DNA from: Rhizomicrobium palustre | GTDB taxonomy: Bacteria; Pseudomonadota; Alphaproteobacteria; Micropepsales; Micropepsaceae | Length of the DNA stretch: 64,000 bases | Assembly (NCBI RefSeq): GCF_011761565.1 | Contig: NZ_JAASRM010000001.1 | Coordinates: 3,100,139 to 3,164,138, forward strand | Reading direction: 5' to 3' | Part shown: piece after piece, positions 55,136 to 63,385 of the stretch | Layout: every line of letters starts with the position of its first letter | Position numbering within the stretch: position 1 is the first letter of the stretch | Program-made: the position numbers and the translations under genes | The notes under the pieces: generated by a model | The model's input: only the letters and a program-made list of their open reading frames with translations | Databases searched by the model: none | What the model was told of the DNA's origin: nothing

Positions 55136-57580
55136 ATGTCAGATTTCCCCTCTGCCAAGACTGAGGGCGCCAACCCCGAAGGCGCCAAGCCGGAAAGCCC
55201 GCTTGTGCCCGTCCTGCCGTTGCGGGACATCGTCGTATTCCCCCACATGATCGTGCCGCTTTTTGTTGGCCGCGAGAAATCCGTACGCGCGCTTGAAGAA
55301 GTCATGGCCGAGGAGAAGCAGATCCTTCTGCTGACCCAGAAGAATGCGGCGGATGATGATCCAACCCCGGATGGGTTGCACAAGATCGGTACCATGGCGA
55401 CGGTCTTGCAGCTTCTGAAACTGCCCGACCAGACCGTCCGCGTTCTCGTGGAAGGCAAGAGCCGCGCGCGCGTGACCGGTTTCACCGAACGCACGGATTT
55501 CTTCCAGGCTCAGATCGAACCCGTCTCCGAGACGGTGGGCGAGGGCCGCGAGACCGAAGCTTTGGTGCGCACCGTCAAGACCAACTTCGAGCAATACATC
55601 AAGCTGAACCGCAAGGTGCAGCCTGAAACGCTCGCGGCTGTGGCGCAGATCGAAGATCCGGCCAAGCTTGCCGATACCGTCGCCTCCCACCTCTCGGTGA
55701 AGATCGGCGATCGTCAGGCCTTGCTGGAAACCTTCGGTACCGCGGAACGTCTCGAGAAGGTCTTAAGCCTAATCGAAGGCGAGATCGGCGTGCTGCAGGT
55801 CGAGCGCAAGATAAAATCCCGCGTCAAGCGCCAGATGGAGAAGACCCAGCGCGAGTACTATCTGAATGAGCAGCTCAAGGCCATTCAGAAGGAACTCGGC
55901 GAAGGCGAGGAAGGTCGCGACGAGCTCAACGAACTCGAAGAGCGCGTGCGCAAGACCAAGCTCTCCAAGGAAGCGCGTGAGAAGGCGCAAGGCGAGATCC
56001 GCAAGCTTCGGCAGATGAGCCCGATGAGCGCGGAAGCCACCGTCGTGCGCAACTATCTCGATTGGCTCTTGAGTCTGCCTTGGGGCAAGAAGTCCAAGAT
56101 CAAGAAGGACATCAAGCTCGCCGAGGACATCCTCAACGAAGACCATTATGGCCTCGACAAGGTCAAGGAACGCATCCTGGAATATTTGGCGGTGCAACAG
56201 CGCGCCGGCAAGATGAAAGGCCCGATCCTGTGCCTCGTTGGCCCTCCGGGTGTGGGTAAGACCTCGCTCGGCAAGTCGATCGCGCGCGCCACGGGCCGCG
56301 AGTTCGTGCGCATGTCTTTGGGCGGCGTGCGGGATGAAGCGGAAATCCGCGGTCACCGTCGCACCTATATCGGCTCGATGCCTGGCAAGGTCATCCAGTC
56401 GATGAAGAAGACAAAATCGTCGAACCCGATGTTCCTCTTGGACGAGATCGACAAGCTGGGTGCCGATTGGCGGGGTGATCCGTCTTCGGCCCTCTTGGAA
56501 GTCCTGGACCCCGAGCAGAACGCGACCTTCAACGACCACTATCTGGAAGTCGATTTCGACCTCTCCGATGTGATGTTCATCACTACGGCGAACAGCCTGC
56601 GCATGCCGCAGCCTTTGCTCGATCGTATGGAGATCATCCGCATCCCCGGCTACACCGAGGATGAGAAGGTGGAAATCTCCAAGCGCCACTTGATCGCCAA
56701 ACAGGTCAAGGCGCATGGGCTGAAGGACAGCGAGTGGTCGATCACCGACGAAGGCCTGCGCGACCTGATCCGCTATTACACGCGCGAAGCGGGCGTGCGC
56801 AGTCTGGAGCGTGAGATTGCCAATCTGGCTCGTAAGGCGGTCAAGGAGATCGTCTCGGGCAAGGCTACCTCGATCACGGTCACGCCGGAAAACCTCAACA
56901 CCTATGCGGGCGTGCGTCAGTTCCGCTATGGCGAGGTCGAAGGTGAGGATCAGGTCGGTGTCGTGACCGGTCTGGCGTGGACGGAAGTCGGCGGCGATAC
57001 GCTGCAGATCGAAGCCGTCAGCATGCCGGGCAAGGGCCGGATGCAGACCACGGGCAAGCTCGGCGATGTGATGAAGGAATCCATCGACGCGGCACGCTCC
57101 TATGTCCGCTCCAAGGCGACGACCTATGGCATCAAGCCGCCGGTCTTCGACAAGGTGGACATCCACGTCCACGTGCCGGAAGGCGCGACGCCGAAGGATG
57201 GTCCGTCTGCGGGTGTCGCCATGTCGTTGGCGATCATCTCTGTACTGACGGGTATTCCGGTGCGCCGGGATGTGGCGATGACGGGCGAGGTCACCTTGCG
57301 CGGTCATGTGCTGCCGATCGGCGGGCTGAAAGAGAAGCTCCTCGCGGCCTTGCGGGCCGGCATCAAGACGGTGCTGATCCCGCAGGAGAACGAGAAGGAC
57401 CTGGCCGACATCCCGGATAACGTGAAAGCCGGGCTGAAGATCGTTCCCGTCTCCAAAGTAGGAGAGGCTCTCAAAGTTGCCCTGGTGCGCGAGCCCGAGC
57501 CCATCGATTGGGTGGAACCGGACGAAGCGGCCGCCGCAAAGCGCGTCGATGGCGACCCAGATTCTGTCTTAACACATTGA
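55136..57580 (+). CDS. lon: ATP-dependent protease La (Lon)
   Basis: This 814-residue AAA+ serine protease degrades misfolded and regulatory proteins. The N-terminal LON substrate-binding domain starts [20 protein letters not shown]; Walker A is [13 protein letters not shown] near residue 368, Walker B is [10 protein letters not shown], and the proteolytic dyad is Ser691 in [10 protein letters not shown] and Lys734 in [11 protein letters not shown]. The LonA type is clear from the N-domain. The length is slightly above that of E. coli Lon because of short N- and C-terminal extensions. GAGGAGA precedes the ATG, and a sigma-32 promoter lies about 110 bp upstream. Confidence 0.98.
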   Translation: MSDFPSAKTEGANPEGAKPESPLVPVLPLRDIVVFPHMIVPLFVGREKSVRALEEVMAEEKQILLLTQKNAADDDPTPDGLHKIGTMATVLQLLKLPDQTVRVLVEGKSRARVTGFTERTDFFQAQIEPVSETVGEGRETEALVRTVKTNFEQYIKLNRKVQPETLAAVAQIEDPAKLADTVASHLSVKIGDRQALLETFGTAERLEKVLSLIEGEIGVLQVERKIKSRVKRQMEKTQREYYLNEQLKAIQKELGEGEEGRDELNELEERVRKTKLSKEAREKAQGEIRKLRQMSPMSAEATVVRNYLDWLLSLPWGKKSKIKKDIKLAEDILNEDHYGLDKVKERILEYLAVQQRAGKMKGPILCLVGPPGVGKTSLGKSIARATGREFVRMSLGGVRDEAEIRGHRRTYIGSMPGKVIQSMKKTKSSNPMFLLDEIDKLGADWRGDPSSALLEVLDPEQNATFNDHYLEVDFDLSDVMFITTANSLRMPQPLLDRMEIIRIPGYTEDEKVEISKRHLIAKQVKAHGLKDSEWSITDEGLRDLIRYYTREAGVRSLEREIANLARKAVKEIVSGKATSITVTPENLNTYAGVRQFRYGEVEGEDQVGVVTGLAWTEVGGDTLQIEAVSMPGKGRMQTTGKLGDVMKESIDAARSYVRSKATTYGIKPPVFDKVDIHVHVPEGATPKDGPSAGVAMSLAIISVLTGIPVRRDVAMTGEVTLRGHVLPIGGLKEKLLAALRAGIKTVLIPQENEKDLADIPDNVKAGLKIVPVSKVGEALKVALVREPEPIDWVEPDEAAAAKRVDGDPDSVLTH

Positions 57581-57592
57581 AGTAGTTAGCAT

Positions 57593-57628
57593 TCCCGGCG
57601 GGGTGGAAAGCCTCGCCGGGATGCCTGT
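57593..57628 (+). terminator. probable terminator of lon
   Basis: TCCCGGCG (57593-57600) pairs with CGCCGGGA (57614-57621) around a 13-nt loop. The T-tract downstream is short (TGCCTGTTT). The rest of the 265-bp lon-hupB gap has one more perfect 7-bp inverted repeat, CTAGGGC/GCCCTAG near 57726-57744, of unknown role. Confidence 0.65.
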
Positions 57629-57845
57629 TTCCACCCCCTGAAGGGGAAAAGCCGCGGTTTCGCACGCTTTTTTGTTGGAAATTCCCCGAGTTTAGCCCGG
57701 TTTCGGGCCTGTTTTCCTTGCCCGGCTAGGGCTTGGCGCCCTAGATTTCGGCCAATCGCCCCGGCGATTCTGAGTTTTCTGCGCTATCCCGCGGCACAGG
57801 ACCACCGCTCTGCCGGATCGCGCCTCGTAAGAAGGAGCTATTTCC

Positions 57846-58118
57846 GTGAACAAGAACGATCTGATCCAGAAGCTCTCCGACCACACCGGACTTGCCAAGA
57901 CTGACGCGGCCAAGGCTGTGGACGGCGTCTTCGACCTGATCGCGGCGGCGCTCAAGGAAGGCGATGAAGTGCGCCTGACGGGCTTTGGCGTGTTCGTGGT
58001 TGCCACCCGCGCGGGCGGCAAGGGCCGCAACCCGCAGACCGGCGAAGAAATCACCATCAAGCCGTCCAAGCAGCCGCGCTTCCGTCCTGGCAAGCAGCTC
58101 AAGGACTCGCTGAACTAA
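57846..58118 (+). CDS. hupB: HU-family DNA-binding protein
   Basis: This 90-residue nucleoid protein dimerises and bends DNA. It starts at GTG with AAGGAG upstream and reads NKNDLIQKLSDHTGLAKTDA, with the beta-arm GFGVFVVATRAGGKGRNPQTGEEI containing the conserved RNPQTG with its intercalating Pro. The length is normal. It follows lon, as in most Alphaproteobacteria, and is closed by a strong terminator. The choice of hupB over hupA is by position only. Confidence 0.95.
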   Translation: MNKNDLIQKLSDHTGLAKTDAAKAVDGVFDLIAAALKEGDEVRLTGFGVFVVATRAGGKGRNPQTGEEITIKPSKQPRFRPGKQLKDSLN

Positions 58119-58144
58119 GCTTCGGCACAGTTTGATTTTGAAAG

Positions 58145-58176
58145 ACGGGGCAGCCTGATGGCTGTCCCGTTTTTTT
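58145..58176 (+). terminator. intrinsic terminator of hupB
   Basis: ACGGGGCAGCC (58145-58155) pairs with GGCTGTCCCGT (58160-58170), with one G-U pair and a 4-nt loop, followed by seven T residues. It lies 27 bp past hupB and 12 bp before the end of the convergent XRE gene. Confidence 0.92.
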
Positions 58177-58187
58177 GCGTGCGGCGG

Positions 58188-58403
58188 CTACTCATCTTCG
58201 ATGAGAAAGAACAGGGCCTCGACCGGTGTCTCGAGCGTTCTCGCCAGCGCCAGCGCCAGCATGGTGGACGGCACGAAGACGGAGTTCTCCACCGTGTTGA
58301 TGGTCTTGCGCGAGACGCCGACAAGGGCCGCCAGATCCGTCTGGGTCAGCCCTTTCGCCGTCCGTATCTCTTTCAGCCGGTTGCCAAGTCGGCGCTCAGC
58401 CAT
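58188..58403 (-). CDS. XRE-family transcriptional regulator
   Basis: This 71-residue protein is a bare helix-turn-helix domain: NRLKEIRTAKGLTQTDLAALVG, VSRKTINTVENSVFVPSTML, ALALARTLETPVEALFFLIED. It belongs to the group of short XRE regulators that sit with small membrane proteins. The gene overlaps the end of the upstream membrane-protein gene by 8 bp, so translation is coupled, and it is the last gene of a three-gene operon. It is the likely binder of the GTAAC palindromes at the operon promoter. Confidence 0.9.
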   Translation of the reverse strand: MAERRLGNRLKEIRTAKGLTQTDLAALVGVSRKTINTVENSVFVPSTMLALALARTLETPVEALFFLIEDE

Positions 58404-59070
58404 CGCGCGATGCCCGCCAATCGGCGATAAGATAATATAGCGTAGGGATGATAACGATGGCTGCCAGCGATAGCCGCATAGCTAGCGGCAAAACCGCAGG
58501 CGCGAGCGCTTGAACCAAATAGTTCGTAACTAACGCGGCGGCGGCGACGAGATAGCCGATAGCAGCGGCCCTGGCGCGTAAGGCACGGCTTAGCTCGTCA
58601 TTGTTCGCAGCGCGGTAATGACGATCGAGAAACCCAGGCCCGAGCACGAGGGACAGAGCTGCGATCAAGATCGTGCTGGCAAACAAGGCCCGATCCGACC
58701 ACGGCGCAGTAGTGGCAGTTTCCGCGAGCAGGGTAAGCGTCATCGCGATCACAAAAAGGACGCTCCATCTTTGACGGCGGGCATAATGCTCAATCAGTCG
58801 GCCTTCGACGTTCGGGCTAAGCTTTTCCGGCGCAGCGCGGAAGCGTCGCCGATACAGGAGGATGGCGCCCCAAACGAGGATAAGAATGCCAAGTGGCAGC
58901 CACCACGCAACATGACCACTGATCCCTGCGGGTGCAAAATTTAAGGCGAGCACTAAGAGCAGGGCGAGGCCGATCCAGAACACTAGTCCCAATGCAGTTG
59001 TGCGGCTGTGCCCATCCAGCTTGCGCATTTCTTCGGCTGCAATTTCTTCGTCGGATCGATTGTCGAGCAT
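58396..59070 (-). CDS. paired membrane protein of XRE module (copy 2)
   Basis: This 224-residue protein has about six membrane segments arranged in pairs, with cytoplasmic loops GRLIEHYARRQRWS and RHYRAANNDELSRALRARAA, and the C-terminal IPTLYYLIADWRASRDG. The upstream gene encodes a relative with the same ends (ALYYIIADWRAGRGE) and loop (NDEFTAALRARTLRFG). I do not recognise a named family or catalytic motif. It lies 6 bp after the upstream gene and overlaps the XRE gene downstream, so all three form one operon. Function unknown; an XRE-controlled membrane complex is a plausible reading. Confidence 0.7.
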   Translation of the reverse strand: MLDNRSDEEIAAEEMRKLDGHSRTTALGLVFWIGLALLLVLALNFAPAGISGHVAWWLPLGILILVWGAILLYRRRFRAAPEKLSPNVEGRLIEHYARRQRWSVLFVIAMTLTLLAETATTAPWSDRALFASTILIAALSLVLGPGFLDRHYRAANNDELSRALRARAAAIGYLVAAAALVTNYLVQALAPAVLPLAMRLSLAAIVIIPTLYYLIADWRASRDG

Positions 59071-59076
59071 GTCGTT

Positions 59077-59781
59077 CTACTCCCCCCGTCCGGCCCGCCA
59101 ATCGGCGATGATGTAATAAAGCGCAGGCAAGGCGTACCCGGCATAGAGCGCCCAGGCTAAGCCGGGCAGCAGCAAATCTGGTCTGAAGGCGCCGAGCCCC
59201 CAAAGCCCCGTCAGCGCAAGCATCACCACCCAAAAGCCAAAGCGCAGCGTGCGGGCCCGCAACGCCGCAGTGAATTCGTCGTTCAAAATCGCTCTGGTCT
59301 CGCGGTTGTGCCAGCCTGGTCCGATGGCGAGCTGTGCCGTGCACATCAGCAGCAAGAGCGCGGTCACCGCGAAAAACAGCAATCGCAGTGGCCAATCCAA
59401 CGCGCTCGTCTTTTCAGCCGCCGAACTCAATGCGATCATGTTGCCGCTTAAGGCGACAAGGCCTGAAAGGAGCATCCAACGCCATGTGCGGTGATGGGCA
59501 TCAATTCTCTTGCGCACAATGTTGGGGGCCTGGGCATCCACAGGCGGCGTAGTACGCTTAAAATAGGCGAAGGCGGTGATGAAGCCGCTACCTGCCAAAA
59601 CCGCGACGAGGATCTGAAGGTCTTGGTTTTGCAGCCACGCGCCCCGGCCTGAGAACAGGGCCGCGGTGAAGAGCAAAACCAAGAGGAGCGTGCCGCCCAG
59701 CATCGCTGCCGCGAGGCGCAAGGCCGCTCTTTCGCTCGCATCCAGCCTGGCGACGATCTCGTCTTCAGCCTCTTTGCTCAT
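59077..59781 (-). CDS. paired membrane protein of XRE module (copy 1)
   Basis: This 234-residue protein has six hydrophobic segments and a polar N-terminus (MSKEAEDEIVARLDASERAAL). The loop RETRAILNDEFTAALRARTL and the C-terminal YALPALYYIIADWRAGRGE match the downstream gene product, showing a duplication. The N-terminal third differs. The ATG at 59781 lies about 20 nt downstream of the predicted transcription start, and no strong ribosome-binding site is seen. The promoter carries four GTAAC-type half-sites. Function unknown. Confidence 0.7.
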   Translation of the reverse strand: MSKEAEDEIVARLDASERAALRLAAAMLGGTLLLVLLFTAALFSGRGAWLQNQDLQILVAVLAGSGFITAFAYFKRTTPPVDAQAPNIVRKRIDAHHRTWRWMLLSGLVALSGNMIALSSAAEKTSALDWPLRLLFFAVTALLLLMCTAQLAIGPGWHNRETRAILNDEFTAALRARTLRFGFWVVMLALTGLWGLGAFRPDLLLPGLAWALYAGYALPALYYIIADWRAGRGE

Positions 59782-59797
59782 GAAGCCCCGCAGCAAT

Positions 59798-59840
59798 GTA
59801 ACCTATGGGTTACTGTAACCTTGGAGTTACGGGCTGTCAA
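59798..59840 (-). promoter_or_regulatory. promoter with double GTAAC palindrome controlling the membrane/XRE operon
   Basis: On the minus strand TTGACA (59840-59835) and TACAGT (59817-59812) with 17-bp spacing form a near-consensus promoter. GTAACC-4-GGTTAC (59798-59813) and GTAACC-5-GTTAC (59815-59830) are two adjacent inverted repeats covering the spacer, the -10 and the start region. This is the expected arrangement for repression by the operon's own XRE protein. Confidence 0.72.
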
Positions 59841-59917
59841 CCGGAGGTGGCTAAGGCAAAGCTTGATGCTTTGGCTGGCTCGTGTAAGAGAGACGCCCCA
59901 AGCCGGTTCGCCCGGAC

Positions 59918-59992
59918 GGGCGGTTAGCTCAGCGGTAGAGCATCTCGTTTACACCGAGAGGGTCGGGAGTTCGAAACTCTCACCGCCCACCA
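59918..59992 (+). tRNA. tRNA-Val (anticodon UAC)
   Basis: This 75-nt tRNA has acceptor GGGCGGT paired with ACCGCCC, D-arm AGCTCAGCGGTAGAGC, anticodon stem CTCGT/ACGAG-type with loop TTTACAC (anticodon TAC) and T-arm GGGAGTTCGAAACTCTC. The CCA end is encoded (59990-59992). It reads GUN valine codons. An integrase-like remnant lies about 120 bp past its 3' end. Confidence 0.97.
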
Positions 59993-60356
59993 CCAACTAA
60001 GTTATTGTTTTGGTGTATTATTTTTGATTTTTTCTGTGTTGGCGTTTTTCGCTCAAGTGCTGTTCTGAGACTATCTTGAGACTTCGGCAGGTCGCCTCCG
60101 GTGATCTTGGTACTCATGCCTCCAAGGCGTCGGTCGCCTCTTTGAGAAAATCCGGCTCGTATTCGCCATATGCGTCTGAAATCTTGTCCTCTGGCGCTAC
60201 TTGGCCGAGCTGGGTGTGCTGCTCGCTCAATCAGGGGGGCGTTTTCAGGCGGGACATAGCCGGACGGTCGGGCGGCAACTTGCGCCACCTTCGGACCTTG
60301 CTTCGGTCTGGTCGGCCTATACTTTCACGGGTCGTCGGGGAACTGAGTGGGCATAG
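59993..60356. other. gene-free stretch after tRNA-Val
   Basis: This 364-bp stretch has no intact gene. It starts with an AT-rich segment (59997-60050), richer in T than its surroundings. It then holds a broken integrase-like frame on the minus strand (60114-60230) and the upstream region of the Sel1-repeat gene. I found no second copy of the tRNA 3' end inside the window that would mark the far edge of an inserted element. Confidence 0.6.
60114..60230 (-). pseudogene. C-terminal remnant of a tyrosine recombinase (integrase)
   Basis: Between two in-frame stops, 38 codons encode LGQVAPEDKISD followed by AYGEYEPDFLKEATDALEA. This resembles the extreme C-terminus of tyrosine recombinases, where the catalytic Tyr is followed by a Y-x-P-x-x-L segment and a helix. 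The rest of the gene is missing and the frame is closed upstream by TGA, so it is non-functional. The position just past tRNA-Val is a common integration site for such enzymes. The match is short, so the call is tentative. Confidence 0.4.
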
Positions 60357-61175
60357 ATGAATAGGGAAATTAGCCCGCTGACGGCGGGACGCTCAAAAGC
60401 TGCGGCTCGTTTCGGGCGGTGGATCGCCATCTGCGGAGCATTGCTGGCACTTGGCGGTATGGCGCTCGCCGACGAATTGGGTGACCTCAAGCAGCGTGCG
60501 GAGCGCGGCGATGTCAAAGCTATGAACTTCCTCGGGCGCATTTATGCCCTTGGCGAGGGGGTTCCACAGAATACGCCAACGGCTTTGAAGTGGCTTCGTC
60601 TCGCTGCAGATAAAGGCGATCCTGGCGCCATGATGAAGATCGGAGATATCTACTTCAGCGGGCGAGGAGGCATTCCCGTCGACCAAACCGAGGCAGTGAA
60701 GTGGATTCGAATGGCGGCGGACCGTGGCAACGGGGACGCGATGGCTTATCTATCCACCCTTTATCACGATGGGTTGGGTATCGCGCGGGACGACCTCAAG
60801 GCTTACGAGTGGGCGTCGAAGGCCGTCGATGCCGGGAACACCAAGGCGACACCATTGCGGGATTTTTTGAAGCGGGGTCTTCTATTCGCCGTCGATAAGC
60901 CCGGAACCACGACATGCGCGAGTGTAAGGGCCAAATTTGATGCAGACGGGACCATCACACAGGAGAAATTCAAGCAGCTTATGATCTCGATGGGATACAA
61001 ATGGAATCCCATTGCTGAGCAGAATTTCGCAGGCGAATGTAAAGTGGCGGCGCTCAAGGCAAGTGTGACCAAGCACCAACAACTTTGGCCAACAAACATC
61101 ATTTTCACTGCCAAGGTGATCGACGACAAAGGTGTCTGCAAGCTAACAGACATTTTGCTCGAGCCTTGCGAATAG
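60357..61175 (+). CDS. Sel1-repeat secreted protein with unknown C-terminal domain
   Basis: This 272-residue protein has a signal-like N-terminus (WIAICGALLALGGMALA), then three Sel1-like repeats: AERGDVKAMNFLGRIYALGE, ADKGDPGAMMKIGDIYFSGR and ADRGNGDAMAYLSTLYHDGL. Such repeats mediate protein-protein contacts. The C-terminal 100 residues form a separate domain with four Cys (TTCASV, GECKVA, GVCKLTD, LEPCE), probably disulfide-bonded, which I do not recognise. The basic stretch before the signal segment is unusually long (about 24 residues), so the true start could be internal. Confidence 0.8.
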   Translation: MNREISPLTAGRSKAAARFGRWIAICGALLALGGMALADELGDLKQRAERGDVKAMNFLGRIYALGEGVPQNTPTALKWLRLAADKGDPGAMMKIGDIYFSGRGGIPVDQTEAVKWIRMAADRGNGDAMAYLSTLYHDGLGIARDDLKAYEWASKAVDAGNTKATPLRDFLKRGLLFAVDKPGTTTCASVRAKFDADGTITQEKFKQLMISMGYKWNPIAEQNFAGECKVAALKASVTKHQQLWPTNIIFTAKVIDDKGVCKLTDILLEPCE

Positions 61176-61256
61176 GCTCTTGCCTTCTTCCCTCCGCGCA
61201 GGAGGTTGCGAAGGTCGGCTTTAGGAAACCTCGCTCAACGCGGCAGACCAGCACGC

Positions 61257-61733
61257 TCACATGCCGGGCAGTTTCAACACACGCCGGTTTCCGGCGCGGT
61301 CGAAACCGGCGTCCAGGGCTGAGGCGGTGTCGCCGGGCGCGATCGAGGCCAGCAGTTCTACGATGTGGTTCAGCGAGAAGTCGTCCTCCTCGCGCCACCC
61401 TTCGACCAGCGCGGGCAGGCTATCGCGCAAGATAAGGCTGTAGGCGCGAATGTGCCAGGCGGTCCATTTTTCTTCGCCCGCAAGCTCGACCAGGCGCTGC
61501 GCATCCTCTTCGTTCAAGGCGATGGCGCTGAGCTGTAACGTCAGGCCGTCGTCAAAGGCGGTTTGATAACTATCCTCGGCCAAGACCGCCCAGAAGGTAA
61601 GGGTGCCGCCTGCGTTTTCCAGCCGAGCCCGCACCGCAGCCACCATTTCTTCGGTGACCGAAGAATCGTCCCAGCCGCTTTCCGGCGCGAGGGCGAGAAG
61701 GCTGCGCTCGTCTACCAAATCCCAATCTGCCAT
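61257..61733 (-). CDS. hypothetical acidic cytoplasmic protein
   Basis: This 158-residue protein has no signal peptide or membrane segment and many Asp and Glu residues. It looks largely alpha-helical with short strands (TLTFWAVLAEDSYQTAFDDG, WTAWHIRAYSLILRDS, NHIVELLASIAPGDT). I do not recognise the family, and no catalytic pattern is visible. It is convergent with the Sel1-repeat gene and divergent from the amino-acid permease. The ATG at 61733 gives MADWDLVDERSLLAL. The regular helical composition supports a real gene. Confidence 0.6.
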   Translation of the reverse strand: MADWDLVDERSLLALAPESGWDDSSVTEEMVAAVRARLENAGGTLTFWAVLAEDSYQTAFDDGLTLQLSAIALNEEDAQRLVELAGEEKWTAWHIRAYSLILRDSLPALVEGWREEDDFSLNHIVELLASIAPGDTASALDAGFDRAGNRRVLKLPGM

Positions 61734-61954
61734 CGCCGTTCCCCGCTGCTATTGCCACTCTACTGGGCAGCTTGGCCCGCAATTGGGCAGTGCCGGCCCG
61801 GCGGCGCCCAGACATCCGCAAAAAACCTCCCGCAGAGGCGGCTTTCAACCCGAATGTTCCTAGCTTCGACTTGTTCTAGGAAGCAAACCACTCCTAAAGT
61901 CTACGGTATACGATTATGGCACCGCTTATCCGGGCGGCGCGTGAGGAGGTTGGA

Positions 61955-63382
61955 ATGGCGTTCTGGAGCCGCTGCAAGAGTATCGATAGTCATCTCAGCC
62001 ATGCCAGCGGCCGCCATTTGAAGGCCACCTTGCGCTGGTGGCATCTCCTCATGATGGGCGTGGGCGCCATTGTCGGCACCGGCATTTACACGCTCACGGG
62101 CATTGGCGCGGGCCTCGCAGGTCCAGGCGTGCTTCTGTCCTTTGTGGTCTGTGGTGTGATCTCGACTTGCGCGGCGCTGTGTTATGCCGAAATGGCGACG
62201 GCCATTCCTGCCTCGGGCAGTGCCTACACTTATACATATACGGTGCTGGGTGAGGCGCTGGCTTGGATCGTCGGCTGGAGCTTGATCCTGGAATATACGG
62301 TTTCGGCAGCCGCAGTGGCCGTCGGTTGGTCGGGCTATTTTTCCGAATTCATCCATACGGCGGGGATCGCGGTGCCCGAAGTGCTGCTGCATGGCACCTT
62401 TGCGGGTGGCTGGATCGATATTCCCGCGGTCATCCTCTCCGCTATTGTGACTTTGCTGTTGATCCTCGGCACCCGCGAAAGCGCACTTATCACCACCGTG
62501 CTGGTGCTGGTGAAACTGGCGGCACTGCTGCTGTTCGTGGTCATCGCCTTTCAGGGCTTCAATCTTGCGAACTTCCATCCTTTCCTGCCCTCAGGCATCG
62601 GCGCGCATGTCGATGGGGATGGCGTCAAGCGCGGCGTGCTTGCAGCCTCGGCCCTGATCTTCTTCGCCTTCTATGGTTTTGACGCGGTGTCGACCGCGGC
62701 TGAGGAAACCAAAGATCCGCAGCGCGATTTGAAGATCGGCATCATCGGCTCAATGGCGCTGTCCTCCTCCATCTACATGCTGGTGGCGCTGGCAGCTTTG
62801 GGCGCGTGCTATTACACCGATCTTTCCAAAGCCGCGGCGCCGCTCGCCCATGTTCTCAACATGCTGAACAACCCCTTGGCGGCACAGATCGTCTCGATGG
62901 CGGCGATCATCGCGCTGCCGAGCGTGATCCTGGTGGTGATGTATGGCCAGAGCCGCGTGTTCTATGTGATGGCGCGTGACGGGCTTCTGCCGCGCTCGCT
63001 CGCCAAGGTCAGCGAGAACCGGGGCACGCCGGTCTTCATCACCGCGGTCACGGGTGTCATTGTGGCGTTGCTCTCGGCCACGCTGCGCCTCGACAACATC
63101 GCGCTTCTGGCCAATGCGGGCACGCTCTTTGCGTTTATCGCTGTGGCGGCGTCTGTGCTGATGCTGCGCTGGCGCGCGCCGGAGCATAAGCGGACGTTCA
63201 AGGTTCCGGCCCCTTGGCTGGTGGCGCCGCTCTGCATTGTTGGCTGTTCGTATCTCTTCGTGAACGGGCTTCCGGCCACGACCCAGATCTGGTTCCTGAT
63301 CTGGAATGGTATTGGGTTAGTGCTCTATTTCGCTTATGGCGCGCGCAGGTCTGCCCTCGCGGCGCCCCAAGCGGCGGAGTAA
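61955..63382 (+). CDS. APC-superfamily amino-acid permease
   Basis: This 475-residue protein has about twelve membrane helices. The first carries the APC signature WWHLLMMGVGAIVGTGIYTL, followed by LAGPGVLLSFVVCGVIS and CYAEMATAIPASGSAYTYTY; helix 6 has FFAFYGFDAVSTAAEETKDP, all features of cationic amino-acid transporters of this superfamily. GAGGAGG lies 4-6 bp before the ATG at 61955, so the upstream in-frame start is rejected. A D-amino-acid dehydrogenase-like gene is convergent 3 bp away. The substrate is probably an amino acid but is not identified. Confidence 0.93.
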   Translation: MAFWSRCKSIDSHLSHASGRHLKATLRWWHLLMMGVGAIVGTGIYTLTGIGAGLAGPGVLLSFVVCGVISTCAALCYAEMATAIPASGSAYTYTYTVLGEALAWIVGWSLILEYTVSAAAVAVGWSGYFSEFIHTAGIAVPEVLLHGTFAGGWIDIPAVILSAIVTLLLILGTRESALITTVLVLVKLAALLLFVVIAFQGFNLANFHPFLPSGIGAHVDGDGVKRGVLAASALIFFAFYGFDAVSTAAEETKDPQRDLKIGIIGSMALSSSIYMLVALAALGACYYTDLSKAAAPLAHVLNMLNNPLAAQIVSMAAIIALPSVILVVMYGQSRVFYVMARDGLLPRSLAKVSENRGTPVFITAVTGVIVALLSATLRLDNIALLANAGTLFAFIAVAASVLMLRWRAPEHKRTFKVPAPWLVAPLCIVGCSYLFVNGLPATTQIWFLIWNGIGLVLYFAYGARRSALAAPQAAE

Positions 63383-63385
63383 GGC

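Noticed and set aside
55769..57307. 512-codon minus-strand frame opposite lon
   Set aside because: It is a shadow of the lon reading frame; the product is Arg/His/Asp-rich without domain signals.
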